Assembly (NCBI RefSeq): GCF_029227915.1 | Contig: NC_079881.1 | Location: forward strand, 8,246,001 to 8,310,000 | Direction of reading: 5' to 3' | DNA from: Hydractinia symbiolongicarpus | Lineage: Eukaryota > Cnidaria > Hydrozoa > Anthoathecata > Hydractiniidae | Length of the DNA stretch: 64,000 bases | Shown here: positions 49,501-62,267 of the stretch, piece by piece | Numbering within the stretch: position 1 is the first letter of the stretch | Layout of the letters: every line of letters starts with the position of its first letter | Notes under the pieces: model-generated | What the model was told of the DNA's origin: nothing | Seen by the model: the letters and a program-made list of their open reading frames with translations, nothing else | Database searches by the model: none | Position numbers and translations under genes: made by a program

Positions 49501-50771
49501 CAATTTTTTTGGCCATAATCGTGATCAGCATGCTGTTTTTGTTCAGTTCGTCAAACTTTGTAGAAAACAAAACTTTTTTTAATTCCTGAACAACTTTTGG
49601 CCTGAAACAGTATGAAGGTAATAAAGAATGAAGATTTGCCACCATGATTATCATCATCATCATTTTCAGAATGCTTTTTTAATATGGTAAATTTTGTCAA
49701 AATGAAAACAAGACTCCCAGTCAGTAAGTCAAATCCGGAAAACCAACCAGGGCATATGCCTGTACAAACAGCTCACGTGATTGATATAAGCCAATAAAGA
49801 CAAAACATTACACTGCCAGGTACTAAAGTATTTTAGAAGCGCAGGAAGAAAGAGTCTTCTTTACTCTGCTATTGGTCCTGCGTCCTGGGTTCTCCTATAG
49901 GGCCCTAGGTCCCCGTTTTCCGGTATGTTAAATTATTAGGGAATTAGCCTACCGCAGTAGGGCCGAATACAGATATATTATTTATATAAATCTGCTTAAT
50001 TGCATGTAAACTGTGCTGCTTGTCCTTTCTAAAAATTGACATCGCGGCCTTATAGCATTTTCATTACCTCGTACTAACACGTAAACGAAGATGCACTAAA
50101 TATCTCCGTAAGCTAGAATGGTTGTGTTTCTGCTTTATTTCGCACGGTCTGCGGAGTAATATCATTACTTCGTGGCAACACACAGACTTATGACTGGTTT
50201 TATATAATAAAAAAAAACATATAAATACAAGAAAAAAATTTGACAGCAAATAATAAAAAAAAAACGTGGAAAAATGTAACACAACACGTAACCCAGAATA
50301 GGGAAAGTTTTTGATTAAAAATGATTACATAGGTAGGTAGTAAAATGCTAATATAATTAATGTTATTGGCCTCACTAATTAAGAGGGATATACCCTGGCG
50401 AAGTAGGAAGTTTAAATCTATCTTTTAATTTCAGAGTGCATCTTCACAACAACACAGTATCCGATATATTATTGTTAGTTAGAACAACTGCCTGATTTCT
50501 AATCTCGTTCCCAGGGCTTCCAGGATGGCGTCATTAGATATTTACATTTTATTTCAAGTTTAAATTATAAATTATAAAAGAAACCAGGGATTTCTCTTAC
50601 TGATTTATTTATTTATTTATTTATGAATCTTAATCTAATCACAGTATAATTACTGACATTTCCTTTGCGTAATTAGAATGGGAAAAACCTTTTCGTCTCT
50701 AAGTGTAAGTTTCGTCTTTTCACCTTTTCGAAATCATTAAATTGTTTTTTGCATAACAAAATTCACCGCCA
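49501..50771. other. spacer upstream of the unknown membrane-protein gene
   Basis: No gene recognised. A lone ATCTCGTTCCCAGGG end (about 50503) matches the foldback family of 32590-32680. (ATTT)n lies near 50603-50626. Confidence 0.4.
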
Positions 50772-52234
50772 ATGCAACAGCTTAACGTACAGAAAATGTT
50801 GGTATTATTCAGCCTGGTTGGTTTCATGAGCGTTGTGACTTCACTCAAATATACAGTGCGTTATTACCCGTACAGTCATCAAGAAATTATTTTCCATAAC
50901 GCCCCACCTGACACTTGCAGTAAATATGGACTTTTTAGAACGTTTATCCATAGAAGCAGTGTTACAAATGGAAGAAATACATCTTGTGATTGCGGTTTGC
51001 GTGGTGTGTTTTATAATGAACGACCAAACGAGAGACCTTCGTGTCATTTTCAAAAAGAATTTGGTAAGAGTATTTTTCTAGTCCTTCCATGTTTACATTT
51101 TCGAAGTTTACTCGATCGAAATGTTATTTATACGACTGTTTTTTAGTTTCCTTTTCCTTCAAACGACTGTTCAAAAAATCCCGCACTTCGTCTACAAATG
51201 TGACGTGGTCACACGGTAGCTGCAGCTGAACCAAGCCCAAGTTTTTAAAGCTCTTAATCAGATTTAATTATTTATATTACTTTATTCCAGGAAAAATAAT
51301 GTTTATTTTCCTTTACAGTATCCTTTCTAAACATTGAGAAAAAGCTTGGTCTGGCTAAAACGCACGAGAGACATTTTTGTACAGGGAAAGGAAGTTACGA
51401 TATCGAAATATGGAACGTCAACAAAAGTTGGGTACAATATAAAAGATCACGTGATTTCTTAGTGACAGTTAGAAAAGGGAATGGAGGACGGAGAAAAAAT
51501 ACCATTTCATTTCAGGTTTGTCGCATCATAGATTGAAGTAATCATAATGTAATTTCATATTAGAGAGCTTAGAAAGTGTTCTACTAGTTGTACATTGTTT
51601 TGGAAAATCTGAACTTTGTATCCTAGCAAGACCAAGTCATACTCTTTTACTATTCTCCCCATACTTACTTGCAGTTTTTACGATAAAAAAAATTGCTTAT
51701 CCGTTAATAAATCTTTATATTTACCGTCTTATATATTTTACCAACAAAGCTTTATATGCCCTTCAACGCTTATATTTAGTGGAACACCTCATTAAACCGT
51801 GACGTTGTGTGGCCTAAATACGCCGGAAACTTGCTCCGTGTGACACCTTATTGCGGCAGTAAAAGACTTAGTTCTTTCTGGGCTATCGCTGAAGGTAGTC
51901 GAACCTGTAAGCAAATATTATTTAACTCGTATATTCATATCTTTAAAAAAATTTCATACCACATGCTACATACATTCATCGCCGAAATTCCAAGAAGAGA
52001 CTTCGAACGATATATTCTTTTGCGAATAAGACTGGACAACGATTTATGCACTCATAAAGTGTAAAAGTATGCTTATCTTATATATTTTTATATTTTATTT
52101 TAGATGAAATGGATGAGGACGAGAAAGCAGATGACAAACCACCCAAAACTTCTGTATACATAGTCGCAAGCATTTCAGTTGTGGTCATGATTTTCGCCTT
52201 ATTCACCTTTATTCATTGGAGCAGAAAAAGGTGA
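50772..52234 (+). CDS. unrecognised type I membrane protein, six-cysteine ectodomain (4 exons)
   Basis: Exons: 50772-51063, 51319-51515, 51780-51906, 52104-52234, GT..AG with matching phases; 747 nt give 248 residues. Residues 9-24 are a hydrophobic signal peptide (MLVLFSLVGFMSVVTS). The ectodomain has six Cys (DTCSKYG, NTSCDCG, PSCHF, HFCTGKG, PYCGSK), enough for three disulfides, and N-glycosylation sequons (NTS, NKS, NTS). An acidic stalk (EMDEDEKADD) precedes a single membrane span at 223-244 (VYIVASISVVVMIFALFTF) and a four-residue tail SRKR. The exon 3 donor could instead be GTAGTC at 51895, which also keeps the frame. I do not recognise a family; no kinase, Ig, EGF or similar signature is visible. 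Gene structure and topology are well supported; function is unknown. It could be a surface receptor subunit or adhesion protein, by topology only. Confidence 0.8.
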
Positions 52235-52459
52235 CAGAAAGATATATACATGCTTTTCTTTTTACAAAAAACAGTAAAACCCAATCTAAGGCTGATTTGT
52301 TGAATTTCCGCGCCCGAAGGCGTAGGAAATTCTTTAAAACCGTCGTTTTTTTCTTTCGGAGCATTTTTTGAGAAAAAATCGACCCCGGGATTTCACGTTG
52401 GTCCGTCACAGATGTAAACTTCGTACCCAAGCTCCTTAACTACTGGGAAGTCTAGTGTT

Positions 52460-53105
52460 GACGCTTCAGGCCAAAATTAGTATTTGTTTTCGACAAAATT
52501 TGGCACAGTTAACAAAAAAAGTATGCTGAACATAATAGTGACATAATAATTTTGATTTTTGTCACCTAAATGTCATTTTAGGCCAAAATTGGTCCAAAAA
52601 TTAGAACTACTTTATTTTCAACAAAATTTGGAACAGTTAACAAATAAAGTATGCTGAACATGATGGTGACATCAAAATTTTGATTTCTTCTTACCTAAAT
52701 GTCATTTCAGGCCAAAATTGGTCCAAAAATTAAAACTACTTCATTTTCAACAAAAATTAGCAAAGTTAACAAAAAAAGTATGCTGAACATAATGGTGACA
52801 TCCAAATTTTGATTTTTGTCACCTAAATGCCATTTTAGGCCAAAATTGGTCCAAAAATTAAAACCACTTCATTTTTGGCTAAATCTGGCACAGTTAACAA
52901 ATAAAGTATGCTGAAAATGACGATGGTACAAAAGTTTGATTTTTTGTCACCTAAATGTCATTTCAGGTCAAAATTTATCCAAAAATTAAAACTGCTTTAT
53001 TTTCGACAAAAATTGACACAGTAAATAAAAAAAGTATGCTGAAAATGATGGTCACATCAAAATTTTGATTTTTTGTCAACTAATGCCATTTAAGACCATA
53101 AACGT
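52460..53105. repeat. satellite, about 5 units of about 128 bp
   Basis: Units contain GGCCAAAATTGGTCCAAAAA, then ACAGTTAACAAA(A/T)AAAGTATG and CTGAACATGATGGTGACATC, then TTTTGTCACCTAAATGTCAT. Spacing of successive units is about 110, 128, 128 and 128 bp. It starts about 225 bp after the preceding gene's stop. Confidence 0.9.
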
Positions 53106-53846
53106 TTCAATCGCAAGACTTTCAACCATGAATGATAGGCTGTATTTTTTGTTAGCAATTTCTTTTAAAATGTGAGTTTACTATGACACGTTTCGTTTTG
53201 TTTGCGTTTGTTGTAAGATATAATGTCACTGGTGTGCTTTATCTTCAGAGGTTCATGCACCAAACCCCTTCGAATGTTTGGCACAATAACACAACGAATT
53301 AGCAGGTTTTCATCAAATATTTTAGTAGCGCGCGGAAATTCTTAGAGCCCCCAGGGCTTCTTGTTCTTATTTTGTTCTGAAAAGTAAAAAAACAGAAACC
53401 CAGAATTAATTAATTTTATTCTTTTTTATGATATTTTGTTTTCGCACATCTCCGAAATTAATGTGTTTATATGTAAACATTGGATGTTACTGTTGCTAAC
53501 GAAACTCTCCAAATGTGTTAATTACCGATCAAGCCAGCATGAATATTATACCCATTAATTGTAGGTGAAAAAATGTTCAGTTGTTTTTAGTTTTAAAAAC
53601 AATGTTTTGAGTCTGAAGTAGCAGTTCATATTTTCTTTTTTTTTTCGTCAAAATCTGAGGCTCGTGTTCTTATAAAGTTGTTCTTATAAAAAAAGGTGGA
53701 TTTTTTTCCATCGTTGTTCACACTGTTGACATTCATTATCTTACTCAAACTGTTCGAGATAAACCTCGAGATAAAGAACTCTGGGTCGAGAATGCAACTT
53801 ATTATTACACATGGTCACGCTAAAATGAAACACCACGTCATAAAAG

Positions 53847-54024
53847 GGGCCATTCAATAATTACGTAACGCCTGAGGGGTGGGGGTATGATCATTTTTGT
53901 TACAAAAATTTGGGAAGGGGGATGGGTGAAGAGGGACAAAACCTTTTTTATGTAACAGGGAATTTCTATCTGTGGGATTTCGAAAAATAGCGAATTTTGG
54001 CTTTACGCAATTATTGAATGGTCC
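53847..54024. mobile_element. TIR MITE, 178 bp
   Basis: Ends GGGCCATTCAATAATTACGT (left) and the complement of the right end GGACCATTCAATAATTGCGT. AAAG on both flanks is a possible 4-bp duplication. GGGCCATTCA..AATTACGTAA ends are widespread in animal MITEs. The 60-residue minus-strand frame is spurious. Confidence 0.85.
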
Positions 54025-56485
54025 AAAGTTATTCAAATTTCCAACTGACTTATCGGGGTGGTTGTTTAAGGTCTTGTTTACAAGAAAGAGGGTTTGAAAT
54101 GTGTACTAACATTTCAGCTAAAACTGTTAGGGGAACATTTATATTTTAAGGCAGAAATTTTGACAAAATTATTTGCGAAACTCGTAACTCGTTTCTCAGT
54201 CGCTGAGAAATTAGAACTGTTATTTAGAATTGTTATTAGAACTACCAACAATATAGTTCGGTTGATCAAGAACACGTTTATAGAAATCCATAAGCAACAC
54301 AAACACGCAGTGTTTTCATATAAACATAATAATTTTAAAGAATTTTTTTTTAAAAAAAAACATTTATAACACTGAAATGGCTGAATTCTGGAGTTTTGTG
54401 TTTACAATTTAAAACAAAAAGATTTCAGGATGAGTATATGAAAAAAAAATTAATACGTTATTATGTCATGGTAGATATATTGGCCGTTAAATTTGAATAT
54501 TAGGCTTACTAATTTTGAGACTGAATTTGATATTTTGCCCCTAGCAACTGAGGCTAAGATGAAAAATCGAGTTGCTTATAAACAAACATGTTTTTTCGTA
54601 AAATACAACTCAAGCTCAAACTCTTGTCTAATCACTTTTACAACAATCATGTTTGCCTCGATGGTCCAGGTTAGTACTGGAATAAAGGATTATGGATTTT
54701 ACTGAAATCATACCCTGCTAGGTACAGGTCACGTGCCTAATAATCAATTTTTAAACAGCGAGAATTTTGGCCCCGTTGATACTAGGGTTGCGTTTACAGA
54801 AAGGGACTGTTTAAAAAGTGCACTAATACACCTTTCCCGAATTGGTTTTTTTTTTTGACGTACCACTGCTATTTCTCAACTTTATCGAACACAATAAATG
54901 TGATTTTTGAAATCCTCACCTGAAATTTGATAAAATGTGAAATCTCAAGATTCATGTAGCAAATAAACAACCTGCTACAAAAGGTTTTAAAATTTTGTTC
55001 TAATTGAACTCTGCTTTAGGGGGTGATTACATGGAGAATTTCAGCCCGGACTGAAATTTCAACTCGGGGCCGGGCTGAGAAAAATGTTTTGCTATTACAT
55101 GGTGATTTGAGCATGGTCTAGCCCCAGGCTAAACCTTTTTTCAACTCGGCCGGGTTGAAACATCTTTTTTCAAATATGGAATGTAAGTTAAGTTTTAACC
55201 AATCTAGAACAACTATAGAAAAGATGGTAGCTCGTTGGAAACGCGCGAAATTTTGTAAACAACAATCATCCAAACAAAATTGAAAGTTGTGTTGTACAGA
55301 AGAGAAGATAAGTTAGCTATATGAAAAAATGTTATCGATCACACAAATGCGCAAGATATTAATGCTTCTGCTAAAACCGAGGCTTATTAGTACAAGTAGA
55401 AAATTAAAAAGATTTTAATCGTAACATTAATACCACCAAAACAGCTTTACCAAATGTCGGATTAAGTTAAAAATTTATACACACAACAATTCAATGGTGT
55501 TGAATATGATCCTAAAGTCAAAACATTAAAATTCTAAAATTTTTAAAAACATGTAATTCGGGAAACGTGTGTTACACATTTATATCCTTATCAAAATCTT
55601 CTTTATTCGTTACTGTACAATATTTTTTATTTTTTTAGATGTTTCAAAAGTGATGAAAAAATTCAATCAGAACCTATCACAACTAAATGTCGGAAATGGG
55701 TCACTTCGTGTTCATTTACGTTTTCGTTTCCAAAAGAAGGAATGTTACCATGTTGTGTGTTGTCTCTCCCACAAGCACAAAGATAATTTTAATGTATTGC
55801 AGAAAAATATATGGCTGTAGAAGTTTTCTGTTTAACGCTTGTGTAACATATTTCATAGTGTTCCAAAATTGGGTGTACTTGTGTCCATTCTGTCTACCTT
55901 ATTATCGCGCTACAGTGATGTCATACGTGTCACTTTTTAATCTTGTAACTGTGAAAATAAAATTGAACATTATGTCATTGAACTGTTACACATTATGTTG
56001 ATGTCATTAGGACCGTCTCTCATAGATATGTGTAAACGATTTTATTCTCAAGACACGAAAGAATGATGTACTCAAAGTGTGAAGAAGGTTGTAAAAAAGT
56101 TTTAAATATAAAGTGAATTTATGGTGTTGTATCGATTAAACGCCATAGCGCTTCTTGAATCTTTACGTCTTTTTATTGTGGGCGCTTATCTGAATAAGGG
56201 TGGTTTGGGGTGGGCAGTTGGTTAAGTGACAATAGGATGATAAATATCTTTTTTTTGCTGTTAAGATTTTTTCTTCCTTTCTTCTTTCTTTTTTCCATTG
56301 TGTTTTCATTAAATTAATGAGTGGTGCTTAAAACAAATATTAATTTTCCAAACTGAGCATCGGGGAAGGGCGCTTTATCAATGCTTTGTTGCGCCCATTT
56401 TTAGCCAAATTTTACCCAATGCAATACTGCCCTCTGCCTAGCTCATTTTATTGTTTCTTTTTATATATATATATATATATCTATT
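54025..56485. other. spacer, no gene recognised
   Basis: Short frames at 54094, 54493, 55569 and 55687 lack any family signature and are AT-driven. At 55033-55150, hairpin-forming GC-rich pieces (ATTTCAG-CCCGGA-CTGAAAT; CTCGGGGCCGGGCTGAG) suggest a foldback remnant. Confidence 0.4.
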
Positions 56486-56686
56486 ATGAACCTAAACTTG
56501 ACTTTAATAAGTATTTGTACACTCTATGTTTGTATTTTGTTCGTTTTTATGGTTGTTAAACCGTCTGTTAAGCATTCTTACAAGTCCCTCAAGCAATCGT
56601 GGTGTAACTTACCCAGATTTTTGGCAGGGTCAACAAAACAAGAGTTAAGAAGACTTAGAAGGACATGGTTTCAGAAATACATGTAG
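56486..56686 (+). CDS. possible small membrane protein ORF, 66 residues
   Basis: ATG after a (TA)n tract. One hydrophobic span at about residues 5-25 (LTLISICTLYVCILFVFMVV) is followed by a strongly basic tail (KQELRRLRRTWFQKYM). No family recognised and no splice evidence; it may be chance in AT-rich DNA. Confidence 0.2.
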   Translation: MNLNLTLISICTLYVCILFVFMVVKPSVKHSYKSLKQSWCNLPRFLAGSTKQELRRLRRTWFQKYM

Positions 56687-57044
56687 AATGTTCACGGACA
56701 CCGTGAAAAAAAAAATCAACTCAAAGTGTCTAGGAAAATATTGCTTGAATTCTATGCTTTTTTAAAGATGTGCGGCATTGTTATAATAGTTGACAGCATA
56801 TCCAGCCCTAATAACGGCGTCAACACCAGAGTTACGCCGTTATTCATCGCCAAACACGTTACATGTCAGAGGAAATAGTCGGAACAAGGATGCAAAAGAT
56901 GTCCATAAACAAAATATCTTTCACAAATGAAAGTTCTTCTTCATAGTACCAAAATTCAATTTTTGGTCAATTATTTAATTTCTATGAATCGATTAAAGAG
57001 GCTCAGTGATGTCAAAACAACTGTTAAAAATTTTCCATATACTA

Positions 57045-57510
57045 AAGGAGTTAAACTATCAGTATTTAAACTCATCAATAGTTAAACTCATCACTAGTTA
57101 AACTCATGTTAAATCCATCAGTAGTTAAACTCACCAGTAGTTAAATTCGTCAGTAGTTTAAACTCGTCAGTAGTTAAAACTCGTCAGTAGTTAAACTCGT
57201 CAGTAGTTAAACTTGTCAGCAGTTGTTAAACTCGTCAGTTGTTAAACTCGTCAGTTGTTAAACTCATCTGTTGTTAAATTCGTCAGTTGTTAAACTCGTC
57301 AGTAGTTAAACTTGTCAGCAGTTGTTAAACTCGTCAGTTGTTAAACTCGTCAGTTGTTAAACTCATCTGTTGTTAAATTCGTCAGTTGTTAAACTCATCA
57401 GTAGTTAAACTCGTCAGTTGTTAAACTCGTCAGCAGTTGTTAAACTCGTCAGCAGTTGTTAAACTCGTCAGCAGTTGTAACTCATCAGTTGTTAAACTCA
57501 TTAGTTTTTA
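57045..57510. repeat. minisatellite of 15-18 bp units (GTCAGTTGTTAAACTC) with a 99-bp higher-order repeat
   Basis: About 27 units varying at two positions (CAGTAGTT / CAGTTGTT / CAGCAGTTGTT). The block beginning ACTTGTCAGCAGTTGTTAAA at 57211 repeats at 57310 with almost no change. Confidence 0.95.
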
Positions 57511-58966
57511 AAGCCATCGGAATTTACTTTCGTCTTAAACAAGGTAGTGAAGGTCGTTGTTCTTTAAGCTCATGGAATCTTAGACTTACACCAATGCTAT
57601 TAAAAAAATGTTATTAATTTTGTTGTCCTTTCATTAGATATATCTAATCAAAGTGTCTTTTCCAACCTTCTTGACATCATAGTTTTTATTTATGATTTTT
57701 ATGCGCAGGAAAATCTTTTAATCGATGATCTTGTAACGTCCAGGAATTTAATGCTTTCAGTGAAGCTAGAAATTTGTAATTATTCACTATCTCTTAAGAA
57801 ACCGTATTTATTTACTAAACTCCATACAGAACATATCTGACCTAATTTTACTTAGCAATATGGCCAGAGTCTTCTCTACTAAGATCAGTGTTCACAATTT
57901 CCAATTTAACTTGTTTTTTTTGCTTAGCAATATATCTCCGTGGCTTCTCCTCTATGCTACAACTTTGACTCAGCTAACAGTTAGCATTATTTTCTAAGTA
58001 ATATTACATCTTTATTACACTCATTCAATATCGTTAAATATTTTACGTCTTTAAAATATATATGTACATAATTTAAAAGAAACAATAAGCTATCAGAAGG
58101 TATTAGCCTTTGCTGTTTTAAGTGCAAGTTGTACTTAGAGATTTGCTTTTTCCAGGATAAAAACGGTACCTCTTCGGTACCTCGTGGCCAAATGAGATTG
58201 GGATCTTTTACCTATTTTTGAAAAGAAACAATATATAAACGGCATATTTCTAAGCTCAAAGTAAGGCACTTAACTTGTTGTTTTTAGAAACTTTTTAAGG
58301 GGTGGGTGGAAGGGCTTTCTCTTTAACTTAGTACAGCTTTGATGGCTAATCGACTTGTGAGAGGTTGTTGTAAGTTTTATGAAAATAAAGACTAGAACTA
58401 GTGTGCCGTGTAGTACGGAACACGAATATTACGTGACAAAGATAAATACAAGGATCCATTGTTTTTATGTTAGTAAAGAAAACGTTTGGGAAGTGGATTT
58501 AATTTGATAAGAATATAGTATTCTATTTGGGTTACACCAGCACGTAAAAATATCTCGCAACGCTCCTCAGTATTTCTCTTTATACGTGCAGTTAGGTTCC
58601 AACTATTTGTTCAAAAAAACATTAACGTAACATACGAACTCTTTGTTTTTGTTTTTCATATGCACTTAAATGAAGTTTCGAAAAAAGAAAAGAAAATATT
58701 ATTTGTTATTTTAATGTACCACAAGCGTTGGGGAAGGGAAGTGATTTATTTGAAAGAAAACTTATGAACTAACTTTTTAGCTATACAAACGTTATCAATA
58801 AAAATTGTTAGCGTATGCTAACGGAAAATCTTAATGACTGGTCATATCTGAACTTAACTACCAACATCTGGGGTTGATAAAATCAAGATGTATTTTGGAA
58901 GGAAAATTTTAATTTAGTACATGGAGTCAATATATATATATATTTATTTTACAAAATCTGCTTTAA
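57511..58966. other. spacer upstream of the fucosyltransferase, nothing recognised
   Basis: AT-rich with no gene or terminal repeats found. A (TA)n tract at 58931-58943 precedes the fucosyltransferase start by 24 bp. Confidence 0.4.
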
Positions 58967-61941
58967 ATGTCCAATGTAAATAAAGCAAATAAAATGAAGT
59001 TTTGTCGATGGCGATTTTTTTATCTCTGCGTTTTGATTTTCTTTGGTGTCTCTATCATGACTTTGATGCAAGAGCTGCAAATTAGCGTTGGACAACGCGT
59101 CAATCGTAACGAAGTTAAATTATATTCTCGTAATACTTTTTATGAAGAAAAGAACGAAGTTGAAGGGAATAGTAACTCGAAGGAAACAAATGATGAAATG
59201 ATTAAGTATGGGAAAAATAATACAAATAAAAAAGTTAAAATGAGTTACTCTGTCAGAGAAAGGGAGAGGCTGTATCAAAGCATAGAAGCTTCCTTCGACA
59301 AAACTTTATCTGTAGATACAGATCGTGAGGTTTTGAAAAATCTTTTTCCAAACGCTCAGATCTTACATCAAGACAATATTGCAAGCGTTTGGTCTGGTAC
59401 TGATTTCGATGGGAATACTGATCGCATTTCCTTGCAATTACAGTTCAAACTGAAAACAACCACAAAACCAAAGTTGATTTTGTTACACAACCGTGACCGA
59501 AATCTCAAAAATGAAATATTTCGGAAAAAACAGTGCAATGTTAATAACTGTATCATTTCACGAAATCCTGCCGATTATGATCGCGCTGATGCTGTCATAT
59601 TTCAGCACGTGCCAACATGGGTGAAAAGACCTGTATCCAATTCAAATCAGTTGTGGATTTATCATCAATTGGAATCACCTTTGAGCGTTAAAAGTATCCC
59701 GAATGGTGTCTACATCAATTGGACAGCAACATACAGACTTGATAGCGTTTTACCGACTCCGTATGAAAAATTCACATTGTTTGATCAAAAGGAAATAGAA
59801 TTTTCTACTTTTAATTTCGCAAAAGATAAAACAAAACTTGTCGCTTGGTTTGTCTCGAATTGCAAAGATAAAAGCGGAAGAATGACGTATGTGAATGAAT
59901 TACAAAAATATATAAGTGTGGATGTTTATGGTGCGTGTGGGGAACTTAGATGTCCAACTCAGAATTCAAAAAAATGTTTTAATATGCTGAAAAATGATTA
60001 CAAGTTTTATTTGGCGTTTGAGAATTCAAATTGTGTGGAATATGTAACCGAGAAATTATTCAATGCATTAAAGTAAGTAGATTAAATTCTCTCGTAAACC
60101 TCGTCTCCAGGACTCTTTTCCGCCTATGATAATCTGACGGGACGGGAGTTGGCCAAATTAGGCCAAAACCAGTACAGTTTCTCGTGTTTTTTAATTAATT
60201 TATTTATTTTTGCAAAGCTTCTTTTGACTGATAATATTTCCATCAAAAATAAGAACAAAAATAAATGGGTTAAACTATAAACATTAACGACTCATGAAAT
60301 TAACGCGGTTTTTTAAAATTCGCCTTAATTTAGTGACCGTTAATTAAATGTAGTGTTAATTTAAAGGCTGTCAATTTCATGACACGTTAATTAGAATACT
60401 GTTAATTTGTTGTCATTTTTATGATATATAAAAGCCCCAAAAGCATAAAAACACAATTTTTTTTTTACAAATTTTCTACTATTTTCTCTTCATCGGACGA
60501 TAGCTCGACCGTGTTCTATTTTTTGGCGATATTTTTTAAAAAAGCTTTTGCATAATCTTCATACTCTGATCCAAGTGGAAAATTAACTGAAAGCATATTT
60601 TCTCCCAAAATTTTTAAATTCTACCATTGTCTTTCCAAACAACGAAAATTCTATTTCGATTTACAAACCGCCTTGTAATAGAGAGGGCCGCTTTACTACC
60701 ATTGATTTGACTGTTGCCGTAATTTTCGCTACGTGTAATGTCACATATTCTCAAACTCGCGTTAATTAAATGAATTTTTGAAAACAACCATCCTCAACCG
60801 CGTTAATTAATTGCCTTTTTTAATATAATTTTATTGGACCGCGTTAATTTCAAGACCGTTAATTTAATTCACGTTAATTTCTTGACTCGTTACTCTATAT
60901 TATAATACCCGTATACGTCTGACCGCCTGTCACGCAAAATGGTACCGAAAGTAGTGAGACGCACGCTATGCGGTGTAAAAAGAACGGGCTAGATTTTCCA
61001 CGGGTCACCGACTAGTTTCATGGAATAAGTAGGCTTTAAAAAAGCAACACAAATAACAAAATAGTCAACGAATTACAATGAATAAGAAAATTCGTGGAAA
61101 TTAACCATATTATTTTTTTTCCTGTTTCACCTCACCAGTAATATAACGCCTGCTTCACGAATTCTGGGAAACACCAGCTTCAGGGACACAAACGCCTCGA
61201 AATTCGGCGAAAATGACCATGCTGACGTCAGCAACAATAAAAACATTTTAAGAGTTCGGGTCTAACCAAACAAGATTAAACTTTGACAAGTTCAAATTAC
61301 GTAGCCTAAAATCAGTGACAAAATGTTGCTGAAAGCTTTTGTTCTTTTTTTTATAGAGGGGGAGGGGAGGATAATACTTAACATTCATATTATATGCTAT
61401 TTCAGGTGAAGAGCCATTTTTAAATAATATAGAGCTGAAATGTTAACCATTATTATTATTATTATTATCATCACCATTATCAAACAAACGCAATATCTTG
61501 GTGGCGAGAAATGCGCGCGCTTTTGCACGAAGAACCTACCAAGTGCTTCACAGCTTTTGAACTCACATGGCGTTTTCAAGTCTAACATTAGCTTCTACAT
61601 TTAGGTACGACGTCATACCTATTGTAATGGGTGCTCCTATTGAAGACTATAAACGAATCGCTCCACCAGAAAGTTTTATACACGTTGATCAATTTGAGAA
61701 TCCACAAAAACTAGCAGAGTATTTGAAATACTTAGACTCAAATGAAAACGCGTACAATGCTTATTTTCAGTGGAAAAGTATGGGAGGCTTTATTGATACG
61801 AAATTTCAGTGTAGGTTATGTGCGATGGTCAACATTGCATGGGACTTTCCAATGTGGTATAAAGATATAAACGATTGGTGGCGCGGCGATAAATGTCTCC
61901 TACCTACTAAAGCATGGAAAAAATGGAAAAAGAAAGACTAA
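58967..61941 (+). CDS. alpha-1,3-fucosyltransferase-like glycosyltransferase, family GT10 (2 exons)
   Basis: Exons 58967-60072 and 61605-61941; the AA|G junction gives Lys; 1443 nt, 480 residues. GT10 enzymes move fucose from GDP-fucose onto GlcNAc of glycans in the Golgi lumen. Topology fits type II: a short basic tail, a membrane anchor at about residues 17-35 (FFYLCVLIFFGVSIMTLMQ), a stem to about 150, then the catalytic domain. An N-terminal half with WIYHQLESP and NWTATYRLDS is followed by the family core: VAWFVSNCKDKSGRMTYVNE, VDVYGACG, YKFYLAFENSNCVEYVTEKL, VIPIVMGAP, FIHVDQFENPQKLAEYLKYL. The usual DYxTEK is EYVTEK here. Start at the first ATG; Met10 is an alternative. Acceptor specificity cannot be read from sequence. 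Confidence 0.93.
60285..60892. mobile_element. TIR MITE, 608 bp, in the fucosyltransferase intron
   Basis: Ends TAACGACTCATGAAATTAAC and, complemented from the right, TAACGAGTCAAGAAATTAAC. GTTAATT(A/T) motifs recur in both orientations through the body. No ORF. Confidence 0.8.
60894..61015 (+). mobile_element. mini-Helitron, plus orientation, 122 bp
   Basis: Starts TCTATATTATAATACCCGTA and ends with an imperfect hairpin region (GATTTTCCACGGGTCACCGA), then CTAG followed by T. The same terminal signals as the 62094-62440 copies. It begins one base after the preceding MITE. Confidence 0.65.
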
Positions 61942-62093
61942 AGATCGTAAAGGTCGTAATGTAAAATAACCATATACTTAAAGTATATTGTATTGTTCCT
62001 CTCGTTTATTCTCTGGGAAAATAACATTTTTATTTCAAGACTATTTTGTATGGTGGGCGGAAAAGCAAGTGCCCACGGTAAATTTAAAATGTA

Positions 62094-62267
62094 CTAGTCG
62101 TTAGCCTGTGGAAAAATCCACGGGTTCGCCCGTCCTTTATATTTACCCGTCGCAACAAAGTGGATAAAAATATATCGCATTTGATATTCCTGTTTCCGTA
62201 ACATCATTGTGTAACTCAGCGGGGGGTCCGCGCAGAGACAGACAGACGACGGCTATTATTATAGAGA
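62094..62267 (-). mobile_element. mini-Helitron, tandem copy A (174 bp)
   Basis: Minus strand: starts TCTCTATAATAATAGCCGTC and ends in hairpin CCGTGGATTTTTCCACAGG, then CTAACGACTAG|T. Hairpin plus CTAG before T is the Helitron 3' rule. Joined without a spacer to copy B. Confidence 0.8.
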
